Below, piece after piece: positions 39,931 through 52,054 of a stretch of 64,000 nucleotides of DNA. The notes beneath the pieces were generated by a model. It saw nothing but the letters and a program-made list of their open reading frames with translations. It was not told the DNA's origin and searched no databases. The stretch is from positions 1 through 64,000 of the forward strand of contig JAPEVC010000008.1 of NCBI GenBank assembly GCA_027946555.1, in the 5' to 3' direction. Numbering within the stretch: the stretch's first letter is position 1; each line of letters begins with the position of its first letter. The translations under genes were made by a program, and so were the position numbers. This DNA is from Gnomoniopsis sp. IMI 355080. Its lineage: Eukaryota; Ascomycota; Sordariomycetes; Diaporthales; Gnomoniaceae.

Positions 39931-41681
39931 CGTGGGTAATGGGCATGTGGCTAGGCGGAAGCTCTCAGCAATGACTTGTACATAGGCTTCTTTTAAGCGG
40001 ACTGAGATACCTTTGCAGACGTATATGGCGTCCCTTTGAACCTATCGGATGGAATGGCAAGGTGAAATACTTTATAAGATCACTGATGCTGGTGTCCCAT
40101 AGATACAAAGAACTGATGGGAACATTTTCTCAGCGGGTCCTGACCCATCATCGGCCTGTGGTGGCATTCAAGAATGCATTCGTGTACGTCAAGAAGCTAC
40201 CGTCCCGATCTCCACTCACCACCGGAAGCCTTATTTTCCCTCTCTGCAACAAACGATCAATAAGCCGCTTTTGGCCCGCTTAGTAGCAACAGGCCGACAT
40301 TTCGGCATGCATGCAGCACCTGTACATATCTATCAAAGAGCTTCTAGAAGCTTTTCGAAGGACTGCTTGCCTCACGCGCTTTGGCCAAAATCGTAAATGT
40401 CTCACCGTTCCGCTGTACGAAACTCGATCCCGTTAACGCGAACGGGTGACCGAGCGGCCTGTGCAGGCCGCTCGCTTGTGACCACTTTCCTGGCGTGTTG
40501 CTTTGCACTGGCGCAGAACCAAATGGTTTAGTCTGTCCCAAAATGAATATGAAAAAGAACGCCCCGCCTTATTTGGTATTCCATCAACGAAAATGTCGCG
40601 GAGATTTTTGGTGACCGCAGGACTTTTGATAGCGCGTGGCCCCTGCCTCACTTTACCCCAGAATATGGTTAACCTATAGGTCTAGATCCGTCCGAAGGAA
40701 GCTACTGACATACCCACAAGCGTACCAAATTGTCGGATCCCGCAAGTTCACAAAGAATACGTACGGCGACGGCAGAGCATGTGGCGTGCCTGGCTTCGTT
40801 CGTCCTCGATAATGTGGAGGAGCGCCACAACCTCCCCAAGGCTTATGCCTAATTAAACGGGTATCAAAGAAGACTGTTAAACTACTAGCTAGGGAAACAT
40901 ATATGAAAAGAAGAAAAAAAGGCGTAGGACGAAAGGGCTCAAGGGACTGACGTCCAAGTCTTGTAAATGCGGCCAGGGCTTGCTGGCGAAAACCTGTGAG
41001 CCTGGATGTCACTCGAGAGTCATTCGTATACTGTCTCAATATTTTTCAGCTTTTCTTCTCCAAAAATAAAACCAAAATCAAAAATCAAGAAGTTTGTTAA
41101 ATTTTTAATTTTTTTTGGCAAAGGGTAAAGTGCCTTCCTTGGCTTACCTCAAATTGCGGTCATCTGCAACTCATCAACTACTTCCGAGCCGCTCAAGGAC
41201 AAAGACCGAGCAGATCGTTGACTCACGCCTGTACGTCTCCCTTGGGCTCATCAGCGGCGTGGGATGGTGAATGGGCCCCCTTGCCAGTTGAGTCCTGAAA
41301 AGCGCAGTGATACTGAAGCCATGTTCATATGTGCCAGTCTGATTGTTGTTTTGGCATGCTAAAAGCAATGCGAAAAGGCATCCGTGAACCATAACAACGA
41401 CGGTACTATAAATACCAGAAAACAGGTCCGCAGTAGAAACATTCTTCACAAACACGTCAAAAGGCGTCTGCACCATCAAGGTACTGTGTATTCTTCGTGG
41501 CTAACTCTCCCCGATTTAATATGGCGATCCATGATATCTCTATGTTGTAATGAAAATGATATGATAATTTGCTGATCCGACGCCCACCTATGTTGCCCCA
41601 AATGATATTGCCCACTTAGGGTATTAGTCCACCGGATAATGGTCATTTCAGTCCTTACGCTTTGTCGTCTGTCTCAACGCC
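39931..41681. other. Intergenic (~1.75 kb)
   Basis: No supported gene. Only short frames. An A/T-rich patch lies at 41040-41120. It holds the promoter of the Ser/Arg-rich protein and the 3'UTR of the Ras/RasGEF gene. Confidence 0.4.
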
Positions 41682-44600
41682 TTAGCCTCCTTTCAGAAAG
41701 CCCAGGGTCTTCTTCTTGAGATCCGATGTGCTACTGCTTGCTACGCCAGGACTGGGCTCCACGGCTTTGCTGCGCTGATATAGAGCCTGCGGGAACGATG
41801 TTAGCATGTGATCGTCACATGAAAATCCGCCTGAAGGGAAAAATAGCACTTACGTCCTCATCCAATTCCATCCTGCAGTCCAAAATCAACTCCCTGCAAG
41901 GTAAATTCGCTCTATTCAAATTCGGATATGGTGCTCCCTGGCTCTTCATAATCGGCAATAGGATCTCGCCCAATATCTCAAACTTCTTCCAATTGATCCG
42001 GTCCGCATTGGGGCCCACAAGCGTCTTGTTTCCCTCCTCTGCAGCCGTTAAATCCTTGCGATGCAGCGCCATGTACGGAATCCGCGGCAGCGGGCTATTC
42101 TCCCAAGCGAGACGATAGGCGAACGAGGATTTGGTCTGTAGCATGAGCTTCTCGGCGCTCTGATACTGCTTCCAGACCTCGGGTCGGACACCCTGCATCG
42201 TAGCGTGCAAACGAGCAATGTTGGCATTTTGTAGGCCCGCAACGATCGCGCCAAGGCCGTTGTAGTTGTTCAGTTTGCGCAGCTTGTGCGCAATGATCAT
42301 GAATTTCTCCAGGCACGGTGCGCGGTGCTTGGCTTTGTCACGGATTAGAATCATGTTCTGCACCCACTTGGCGACGTGGTTGAAGTGCGAGATCAGCCGG
42401 TTGGCGTTCTTAAGTGACTGGCACTTTTCCTTTGCTGATGAGGATAGGCTCACGTGCCGTACCCAGTCGCGGATGCGCACGCTACTGAACATGATCCAGT
42501 CAATGCGTGTGATCTCTTCGGCCAGCTCCTCCGCTTGCAGATCCATGAAGACGTGGTACCGCATCTTGCTCAGGGGTAATGTCCCCTGAGGAACCATCTT
42601 GGCCGCTTCTCGCTCGTACTCCTCATACGTGAGGTACTGGCCGCTTGTCGTTTCACTCATTCCGAGATCTCGCTCCGAGTGTGACATTTCAGAAGTTGCT
42701 GATGGTCGGCGCAAATCAGACTCGGCCGGGTCGTTTATTGTCAAAGACTCCATCGATGTGGCAAACTCCATTCCTTGAGTATTCGATGTGGATGTCTCTG
42801 TGCTCTCTTCTTCAGCCTCCAATTCATCAGACTCCGCCCAGCCTGTATCATCATCCTCCCTTACACAACTCTCCAGCTGGGCCCTCATCATGCTTGCAGC
42901 CGCTAAGAATGCGGGTTCGGTCGCGAGGCGTGAAACAAAGCGCTCCAATGTCCTCTTTGTCGTGGGTCTTGCGAAGTCGCCAGGGTACAACGAAACCCAT
43001 CGTGCTACAACTTCGATAATTCGCATCTGTGTGGCCTTCTTAGTAAGGTAATGCGATGACTTTTCTTCCTTCGCCCGCTCTAGCCTGGCTAGGATAGCCG
43101 TGAATAGTCGTCCCGGAGACGCAAATTTCCTGTACAGACAAAGAAAGATGTCCGCAAAGTTCTGGTCTGCCCTCGTCATCCGCGGTGCTAGTAATCTGTC
43201 CACCAGCTCGTCGAACGATACGCCTGTCGATTTGGCCTGTCGCTCCATCCAGTTCTCGTCGCTTCGTTGTAATACAGGCATGTCTTCCGTTATTGAGGTA
43301 CGGAAAGAATCGAGGTCCGACTCGTCTATTTCGTTGAAAGGATCCCCAACATCAATCCGCACACCTGGCTGGCGCAGCTGCGTCGAAACAGTCGGATTCA
43401 TGGCCTCATCCCCGTCGGTGTAGCCTCGCGGCGAGCGAGCAATCGAATTCCTATAGTACGCGTCATTTGCGCCCGACGACGAGAAGCCTCTCAGGAGAGA
43501 GAGGTCGGAGCTCGCGCGGCTGTGCTTGCTGTGGTTTGAGCCCGGGCGGCCATTGCTGAGCGTATCTGGCAGAGGTTCCAAATTTGCGGCGGAAGCAGCG
43601 CGCCGGCGAAGGCTGGCATCGGATCTATCACCTGCTAGGCGAAACGCGCGTTATTAGCTAGTGACGGAATTGAGGGTGGGCACCTAGGACAGGGCAGCCA
43701 AAACTAAACCGTCATCCTTGGGGGGCTGAAGCTTGGGGTGTCCTTGGCCCGCAATGCGAAAGTGGTTTAGATCGGGGGGAACCGGGGATGTCGGAAGGCA
43801 ACCGGGGAGAGGTTACTTACCTTTCCGAGTGTTCGCGACATGTCGCAACATGGCTTGCAAACAGTCTCTTTGACTGTTGGTAGCACTTTCTGACGTGCAG
43901 AAAGCTCCAATGACAGAAGGAAAAGCGGCGGAGATGCTGGCTGGATCGACTTCACGCGCATCCTCAGGACTATCACATTTCGTCGCTACCAGGATCGCAT
44001 TATAGTTTGATACGGAGAGACAAGCTGTAGCGTGGGTTAGCTACCGCGCGCAAGATGCCACACACCCTAGAATGTCGACTCACAGAGTGTTTGGGGCAGG
44101 AGATTGACGCTGTCCTTGCTCGTGACATCGTACAAGACCAGCGTGCCATCGACCCTAGGGGCCATCTGACCATTGGCTTGCCGAGGCCAGCGAATGGGCT
44201 CATTCATACCGAGGTCGAATGCTTCCAAATCCACCTCGAACGTATTCACTGTGTGCTGGGAACCATCGGTCTCGGTCCAGTTGAAGGTGACGATGTTCCC
44301 GGCCTGATTGGGCGGTTGGGACAGCTTAAGCGCCCGCTGCATGAAGAAGGACTTGCCCACGCCATTTGCGCCAATGATGGCAATGTTGAAAGCGTTCATT
44401 TTGTATAGGCAGCCGCCGGGGAGTAACCCCTGTTGCAGATGACGAGGCTCTTGTTAGCTAAGTGTTGTGGTCTCTAGCCTCCCGTGCCATGCATGTACAT
44501 ATATGTCTGTCCTCCTCCTTCCACGGGGGAGAGAGAATCCTCCTGAAATCTGTAGATTGTGGAAAGCTATCGTACCCCTGATGTCGGTGCGTTCAGCGAG

Positions 44601-44983
44601 TCTCTGCGAGGAGGCCAGGCTTGCGGCGCATTCACATGGCGTAGGCAAGGCTGGCTCGCGGTCGAGGTGCAGTGAAGGGCACGGGTTCGGTCGCGGGTCC
44701 CGAGAAAACGGCGGAATAATGGCGCGTCAACGGTGAGAGGGACAGCGCCCCAGGGCAAAAGGATGGGTTCGTCGTCGGAGGTGCGAGAGGGAGGAGAGTT
44801 GTTGAAGAACGGCGGTGGGTACTCGTGGATCTGGACGGAGGCAGGATCGGACTCAGGGGCCCGCCGGCGGGGATGTCGGTTGGCCCAGTCCACTGGGTTG
44901 AAGGACCCGTATGTGGAGGCTGGTGATGATAAGATGTTATCGTAAGCGTGCTGGTCCTCGTGGGCGTGGGTCTCGGACGCCAT
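41682..44983 (-). CDS. Ras-like GTPase domain fused to RasGEF (Cdc25-type exchange factor)
   Basis: Five exons: 44576-44983, 44084-44429, 43821-44024, 41854-43631 and 41682-41786, total 946 aa. The small-GTPase-like part begins FNIAIIGANGVGKSFFMQRA (P-loop near residue 156), then DGTLVLYDVTS, a TKCD that replaces NKxD, and CTSES in the G5 place. No DTAGQE-type G3 is visible. After a disordered Ser-rich linker come RasGEF-N (FDELVDRLLAPRMTRADQNF, about 456) and the catalytic RasGEF domain (ITRIDWIMFSS to WKKFEILGEILLPIMKSQ, about 680-910). Such proteins load Ras with GTP. The first exon (136 aa, Pro/Ser-rich) is tentative: it joins in frame, but translation could start at 44399, giving 800 aa. 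The core from 44399 to 41682 is firm. Confidence 0.82.
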
Positions 44984-46120
44984 TGCTTGCTCGGCTCAGG
45001 CCACGCGCAATGGAGCAAGCTGGAGCATTGCTCGGGGGAGGGACGACGAACTCACCAGCTAGACCAGAAGGACCGCAACGGCGCAAGGGAGGTCAAATAA
45101 AATTCGGAGTCAACAGCAAGGGAGTTGATCGACGAAGCATGCAGGGCCAAGTCGCCGTGATACGTGAGCGAGTACTATGTACTGTAGGTAGCTGTGACGG
45201 GGTTGCGCGAGCTGCAGCCGGACACAGCACAGCACAGTGGCCTCTGTGCGGAACACGAACAGTACAGCAGTGGGAAGTGAGTAAGTGTAATCCGGAGGCT
45301 GTGACAATGACGCGCGCCTCGGTAGGAAAGACAAAAACGGACTCAAGCGAGTCTACAGGCAAGACACGGTACGAGCCTGCGCTGCGTTGAGGTTGTCGCA
45401 GCTGGTCGCTGGCAGTGGCTAATTGGTGTTTGGGTTACGGCTGGGGGGAAGTGCGCATGTGGTGCCAAGACGCAGCATGCAGGGTGAGCAAAGGCGTGGG
45501 CAGGGATGCGGATGGGTGGGGGAAGTGCGGCGACAAGAAGCGAAAGAGTACCTCCAGCTAGGTATGGACGGCAGCTAACATGATTGGGACACGGCAATGT
45601 GCGATGACACGGTGAGGTGTGCCCGTGGTGATGTGCGTCTGTGGTGGTGTGCCGATGGGCAAATGCGCTCCCCTCCACACAACGAGTCAGAGCTGTCTAT
45701 CGAATATGGGCAAGGCGCAGTACATAGAATAGAACTGGATCTCCTGCAACAATGGGTCGAGTGGGGGCGCCCCGAGCGGACTACGGCATTGCCTTGGGGA
45801 CAGAATAAAGCGCGGCTTGTGAATGAGCACAAACACTCAGACATGTATGTAATTTTCAAACTCCCAGCCAACTCGTATTAAGAAAAACGTCGCCGCTGTT
45901 GTCTCTGCGCGTACAGAAGCAACGGCTTGGTAGATTCGTACTGTGCATGTGCTCTGTTTGCTTCGTTAGTGCTACATTCACGCCATGAAAGCTTATCAGG
46001 TTAGCATCACTCCTTTTGACTTGCATTCCGTAGCATTTGAAGTTTAGTCTTGAAGCTTGCAAGGATTAGCCGTAAAGACTGTCTTCTATTTACGGACCGG
46101 CCACGTTCCAGAACAACAAT
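44984..46120. other. Intergenic (~1.1 kb)
   Basis: Upstream of the Ras/RasGEF gene and downstream of the TDT transporter. A TAC-rich patch (45171-45190) is present. No gene supported. Confidence 0.4.
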
Positions 46121-47775
46121 TCAGTCCTCCTTCGGCCAAAGGAGTTTTCGTTGGATTATACACCTCACCATCATCCCGAATACAGCCGCCCACACCACGA
46201 CAAGGAGTCCAGCCATGGCGCATGCCACGACCTCAAGTGGTTTACAGGTGAATGCTCGCCCGATTTGGAATGTGGCGGTCACCAGTGCCGTGTTGGGAAA
46301 TACGAACGAAAAGAACGTCATTTGAAAGCTGGCCTTGACCTCGTGTTCGGGACGTGCATACTTCCAAAACGATCCGACCGACACAATAAAGAACCTGTAT
46401 GAACAGCAATCATCAGCGGTTAGTCGCAGCTGAGCCCGACAGTGTACGACATACCAGACAGACAATCCCCACAGCCACACGCCAATCATGCCTGACATCA
46501 GCTTCAGGATGAACACAGCGTGGGGAGCCATGTCGGCCATCATGAAATCGACAGGCAGAAAGTCTGCTGCAAGGCCGCCTAGTTGAACTATCATAATCGA
46601 GCATTGAGGTCAGCTGGTGGCAGGAGTCGGAGATGTGCAAGTATAGGCGAAGCTTGACTCACCAATTCCAGCTGTAGTAAAGCCAGACGGTCCAACAGAG
46701 ATAAAAACACCAGGCCGCTGTGTGTCTCGTGGGAGTTTCTGGGTCATTAGCCTATACACAAAGGCGGACAGCACCATGAAGGACAAACTAAATCCCATGC
46801 CTTGTACTGCCACCGCGGCCATAGCGATAGGTAAGCCGTCTATTTGGTCTATAAATCCGGCCTTGACAGCTGAGTTGAGTAGGTTCCCGGCGAACGGAGC
46901 CGTGATGAGGAGAGGGTACCCAGGGAAAACCCAGACCGGAGTCATAGTGTGTATCGGAAAGACGAGGGTGGACCAGAGGATCAGATAGATGCCGCTGCTT
47001 GCGCATATGGCTATGACCACCCAAATCCAGAACACAACGACCATCGTATGTAGTAACCATGGACCCGTGTTTGAGATGCCATACTGACAGATGTTTATGC
47101 ATATCGTACCGAAACTTCATGCTAAGTCAACGAGGGGATCCTGTTACATACACTGTTGGTCGAAACGGAGCACATACGAGACGATCTAGAAATGCTGTCA
47201 GTCAGCCTATGAAAAATATCGATTCTCGGGTCTGGCCGGAACTCACAGAGGATGGGATAAAGAGCGACTCAACCTGATCGGTGAATGAGTGCCTGAAGCT
47301 TCCAGGTTGAAGATGGAACCTTGTCACAAGTAGGACGATGTTTGTGATAAACAAGACGATATTGAAGAGGAAAAATATAAGGCCGATGATAGTAAGCCAA
47401 CGGGCTTGGAATGGGACTGAAAAGGAGAGGGTGCGTAAGTGACCACATTTCAGATGTGAACCAAGACCCAGACGACTCACTTGATGCGATAACGTTGGCG
47501 ATACCGCCCGTTGCCATTGTGGAGGTGAACCACGTCCATCGGAAGCAGGCGATGCGGTCCTTGATGCTCACAGAGCGAGGCGCCCTTTCACTTTTGGAAA
47601 TAAGCTCATCTACAGTTGCTGGCTGTCGCCGTTGAGACGCCTCGTCATCTGTCCTGCTGTTCCTTTGGAGTTCGTTCAACCGATATATCAAGTGGTTTGC
47701 AGCCAAGGCCGAGCCAACGGTCTGCTCGGTCGGGGACTCGTAGCCTAGCCCTGACGGGCGATGCTTGGGTGTCAT
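46121..47775 (-). CDS. TDT-family C4-dicarboxylate / malic-acid transporter (SLAC1-like fold)
   Basis: 443 aa from six exons: 47481-47775, 47247-47416, 47178-47185 (8 nt), 46663-47114, 46455-46587 and 46121-46394. A hydrophilic N-terminus precedes FRWTWFTSTMATGGIANVIA, the first conserved segment of the Mae1/TDT family. About ten membrane segments follow, including SIYLILWSTL-like GIYLILWSTLVFPIHTMTPV and FPGYPLLITAPFAGNL. Members export or import malate and other C4 acids; the related SSU1 pumps sulfite, so the substrate is open. The 8-nt exon is required: exon 2 ends in phase 0 and exon 4 starts needing two bases, and the join reads LFIPSSIVSFGTICINICQY, continuous with the family pattern. 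The acceptor of that last intron is AAG. Confidence 0.88.
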
Positions 47776-48979
47776 ATCTTTTCTGAAATCTCAGACAGCT
47801 CGCCGAATCGTGGTAGTAGTTTCGAGATGATGTAGAATAGGATCGCGACTTCGACGTGTGCGTATCTCAGATACACCGAGACGCACCAAAGATTATTGAG
47901 GAATACTACCAGTGCCAGCCCAACTTGCGAGACTTCTGCCAAAGTCATGTTTATAGGTCAGTCAGTACAGGTCTTATACCAGGCCTCATCTCAAGTGGTC
48001 GTGATGCTTATGGCTTTTTGCTGCGATTGTCAGAATTATTTCATGATAGTGGCAGGATGACGTACAAACGAAGTATATTCGATAAATGGCAATAGGGGCC
48101 GCGTGTGGGCCGGAGACGGCGGGGTACTTTACAGGGATAATCCGGGTTTATTAGGGAGAGGTGGCATGTGTGCCCACCCTTAAATCCTGCGCTACTTGCC
48201 TGCTGGGTGCGGATATGCAACGATATTGGTCTACCTATTCACTAACAGCAGATACACGCTCGCCATCTTTCAGCATAAGATACTACTGCCAAAGGCTGAA
48301 GAGTATCACCGTCGCAATCCCTTCAAGATGCTGGTTCTTAGCCTCTACTTGCTAAAGATCTTGCTTCAAAAACTGCTTCTTGCGCCGTAATATTTGCCAA
48401 ACCTCCGCCATCAAAATGCCGGCGTTGCACATGTGCGGCACAACCCTTATCCTTATCTGCCCATAGCCGATGAAGAAGAGAAGCGATGCCTCCTATGCGA
48501 AACACAGTTGCGAAAGACGATTCTTCCATCGAATCGTGTTTCTTCTCAGAGATTCGCGTTGCTCTGAGGTGTAGTAGCTTGCTGAGATTACTATGAGTGC
48601 ACAATGGGGCAGGCCGTCCCCATGTGGTCGGTGCGCCCGCGATCGATGTCGCTCCTTCCCTTCCTGATGCGACTTTTCATAAGAGAAGCTCTATCCTTTT
48701 TCCTAATTAGGTAGGCATCTGGCGAGGTAGGATGGGCTCACGGCTTACCAAGGTACCTCCTCAGCATCTCGACCTTGCGAACCACAAGTAGACGGTACTC
48801 TCCTGCCGATCATCTTGAATTTCCATATCTCTGGCATTCTTCAGAACCACCTAGCAATCCGAATTTGTTGAGCATGCAAACATATACTTGGATCTCAGTG
48901 AAATCCTCCGGGCTCTCATTGGCCCTAATCATGCAATTCCATACCATCTGAAAGCCTCATCGCTTTGGGCGCTTCAGTC
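47776..48979. other. Divergent promoter region (~1.2 kb)
   Basis: Between the TDT gene and the acidic protein gene. An AGGTA-type patch (48705-48760) occurs. No gene supported. Confidence 0.4.
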
Positions 48980-51192
48980 ATGGCTCCAGAGGTGAATGTT
49001 GACTTTGGCAGCTTCAGCATCTCCAGCTATCTAGACAAGAATTTTGTGCTCGAAGTTTCGACGTCCGCACTCCTCTCCGTGCCGGCCCAATGCTCTAACA
49101 TTTCATCAGCGGCAGATCTACGAGATCAAGTACAGAATGGGTCTTTGTGGATCGCGCGAGCTGGATCCTGTAATATTGAACTGAGTATCGGCTTTGGAGG
49201 ATCCCTCAACGACGGATCACGAGAAGACATTCAGCGGATGTGTGTCGAGGCTTTCGAGAACTTCCCCGTGAGTTGGACTGTCGTGACTCGTCTTTCAAGG
49301 CGTGGACGATCTGCTAACGAAGGCCAGGTTTGGGATGCACTTGGCATCGATCTACGAAGGGAATACAATCGATTCAACGAGCTTCGAGGCTCTCGATCCC
49401 TTTTTCCCTATTCTATACAGCACAACCAAAACGACTCTGGCCTCATCTCCCCGGACCAGGTGCTATGCGCCCATCTTTCTGCTTTGTCGTGCAAATTCAC
49501 ATTTAAATCCAAGAGCAGCACCACCAAAGCCAAGTCGGGAGCTACCGAGATCGATACCCCGAAAACTGTGCCTTGCAATGCGGCAGCGAACCAACACCAA
49601 AACTGTTTGATAGATCAATCTACGCCCTTAATCAGGAATTCAAAGGTCATCATACTGAAAGTCCTACCTGGTGAGCTTCGAAGGATCCTTGGGGTGCCAG
49701 AGATCTGTAGCCTCCCTTTAGACTTACAAGAGCAGAGGCTAGAACACCTGACGCATACCGCTTTGCACCTGTTCTTGGGCTCAAAGAAGCGGGTCTCTGG
49801 CATCCAAACCCTCAAGAAGCGCGTATCTCCGACGGCCCTAGAGGTTGCTCCAGCCGTTTGGAGTTCCCAATATTTCCAGGTATGCCTGGGCACTTCACTC
49901 ACTGTTTAGCTCGTCTGATTGTTCTACAGGACGTGGTCTTACGAGCCCAGTTGACAACTTTCGTTTCCTCGGCACTTGGGAGCCTGACGAGCACTGAGTC
50001 GCCAATTCTTCTACAAAAAATACGGGCTCTGGGACGTGATCCACTTCAAGAGATACACCGGCGGACGCTTCTGCTAGTTCTCCGGTCGGCGCGTGTTCCA
50101 AAAATCCAAGTGGATGGGCAAAGATCCGGCTTCCAATCGCACACTTTAGCAGACACCGTGGTCGAAGATGATGGAATCCACGATCCGAACGAGTCTCAAG
50201 AAGACATTCAGGAGCGGGAGCCATATGGAGCCAGGCAGAAAGACCAAACACACGATGGCACTTTGTCATACATCGAGGACGAGATGGAGATTGACCATAT
50301 CGATCCTGAGCTCGCGCACGAGTGTGGCTCAACGTACGAAAATGTTGGCGGAATGGATGAAGAGCTGGCTGTGGAATATGGAATGCCGTACCCAGGCAGT
50401 AATTCCTCCACAAGAGGAGCCGCGCCCGACAACTTTGAGGAAATACGCGGATTTTCCAATGCACAGCTGTGTGATGGCGAACATGTTGAAGACAGGGCTT
50501 CAGTCCGGATGCAGAATGATAACAGCGGGGACACTGAAGATGACCTATCAGTTGACGCCATGGATGACGAGGATGCAGGAGACCCTGTGGAAGATCCCAT
50601 TGGGCTGTCCCACGGCAACTTTGAGCACGAACTATACTATAACAGAGATGACGGGCCCCAAGTCATGAGCAACACGCGCTTTTACGGCGACGATCTAGAC
50701 CTCGAGCGTTACCATCAGACCTGTCTTGATGCAGCGCCAGAAGAAGAGCATTTTCTAACATACCGGAAATCCATGTACGAAGTTGAGAAAACCGAGCAAT
50801 GGGAGGATGAATATGGTCATGGTGATGATTGGCCTGAGAACAATCCCAAGATGGGAACCGACAATTTCTTTTCGTCTTGCGGGGCGAGGCCTTCCCAGTT
50901 CTGCCACGACGAGAATCACATGGATATCCGCTACAATACAGAAAAAGTTGACTATGCGATGAGCCGGCCCTTCGGAGAAGTGGAGGATGATCTTCAGTAC
51001 GATAAGTTTATCGACGTTACTGATGGCTTCACCACTGAAGATACTGCTTCCATGATGACCGGGCAATTTGAATATCACGAGACCGAGTGCGCTCTTGACG
51101 AACTTGCGCTATCTATCGAGGAAGCAGAAGTACTCGATTGTCATGGCGGGAAGGGCGAAAACGAGCTCTTTTCGAGAGGCAACCTGTATTGA
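48980..51192 (+). CDS. Acidic protein of unknown function
   Basis: About 720 aa from exons 48980-49879 and 49930-51192; ATG at 48980 is the first in frame. No domain recognised. The N-terminal 300 residues appear folded (VNVDFGSFSISSYLDKNFVL, VIILKVLPGELRRILGVPEI). The C-terminal 350 are strongly acidic and Tyr/Glu/Asp-rich, with runs such as DDLSVDAMDDEDAGDPVEDP, so probably disordered. Within exon 1, positions 49268-49327 form a perfect-looking 60-nt intron (GTGAGT donor, CTGCTAAC branch, CCAG acceptor) that contains no in-frame stop; if spliced, the product is 700 aa in the same frame. The intron at 49880-49929 is 50 nt. Acidic tails like this are common in chromatin and meiosis proteins, but nothing specific supports that here. 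Confidence 0.7.
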
Positions 51193-51841
51193 GAAGGAGT
51201 GGTTTGGTCGTCAGCATCTTGCGATCATTCTCAGACTGGTTCTACGAGTGATTCTGACTGCAGGTACTCAAGAGCCACAGGTACAGCTTGGTTCGCATCG
51301 GTTCCCCAGACGGTATCACTTTCCACCCACTCGCCTGCTGTGGATCACTGCTGAGAAGGCATGGGCCACATCTAGGAGGAAATGCCCAAATAAGCATGGA
51401 TACCCAAGATGTCTTGTGCACCTTACAGCTGATAGCTTGTAGTTATTAAGAGAAGAAGCAGCGTTGCAATGGAAGTCAATTATATTAGCAGTACTGGTGT
51501 CCTTCTACCAACTCCAAAATTCCATCTTGATGCGCGCGCATGACAGCACTGTGAAGTCGCCTGTACCTGCCAACTTCAGAATGCGTATGCGTGAGTTTAC
51601 CCATTGTGAGGATCAGTGATACGATGCATGCAAGCTGTGACCGACTGTCCATCTCTGATTTCATTATCTATCGACGCTCGGGTCGAAACATCCACTGTCC
51701 ACCTCTCATCGATCATTTGCCTCACAGCAATCTCGGATCATCCTGAAACGTGTGTCCTCCGAGCCCAGTTATGGCGCCTGCCCATCGAATCGGCCTCCTA
51801 GACGACATTAAGGGATCGTATCCGTCGAAAAAATGGCGAAT
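51193..51841. other. Convergent intergenic region (~0.65 kb)
   Basis: Between the acidic protein and the small membrane protein. Only short frames; nothing recognised. Confidence 0.45.
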
Positions 51842-52054
51842 CTATTTCTTGCCACCCTTCTTGGGTTCCTTCTTCTTCTTCTGCTCCGGCTTCATGGTGG
51901 CCCAGTGAATATACCATGTGAAGGTGATCTGCAGGATGATGATACCGAGGACCACGAGCAGGATGGTGAACAAGTACGGCTGGTCGTTGAGGGTATTGAC
52001 GGCTTGTTGCGTCGCGCCGATCTTCAGGAACCAATCGAATTGACCTGGAGCCAT
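51842..52054 (-). CDS. Small single-pass membrane protein with Lys-rich tail (unknown)
   Basis: 70 aa, single exon, ATG at 52054. An N-terminal part (MAPGQFDWFLKIGATQQAVN) is followed by one transmembrane segment (PYLFTILLVVLGIIILQITF) and a very basic tail ending EQKKKKEPKKGGKK. The layout implies a cytosolic tail with the lysines facing the cytoplasm. I recognise no named family with confidence; the size and tail resemble small ER or organelle membrane proteins. The terminal GGKK is not a canonical KKxx retrieval signal. It is divergent from the uS5m gene, 684 bp away, and is a plausible real gene because of the clean hydrophobic and basic architecture. Confidence 0.7.
   Translation of the reverse strand: MAPGQFDWFLKIGATQQAVNTLNDQPYLFTILLVVLGIIILQITFTWYIHWATMKPEQKKKKEPKKGGKK

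Noticed and set aside
43767..43976. Short minus frame between GTPase and GEF parts, suggesting two separate genes
   Set aside because: The correct frame continues across introns and links the GTPase fold to the GEF; this frame is a shadow.
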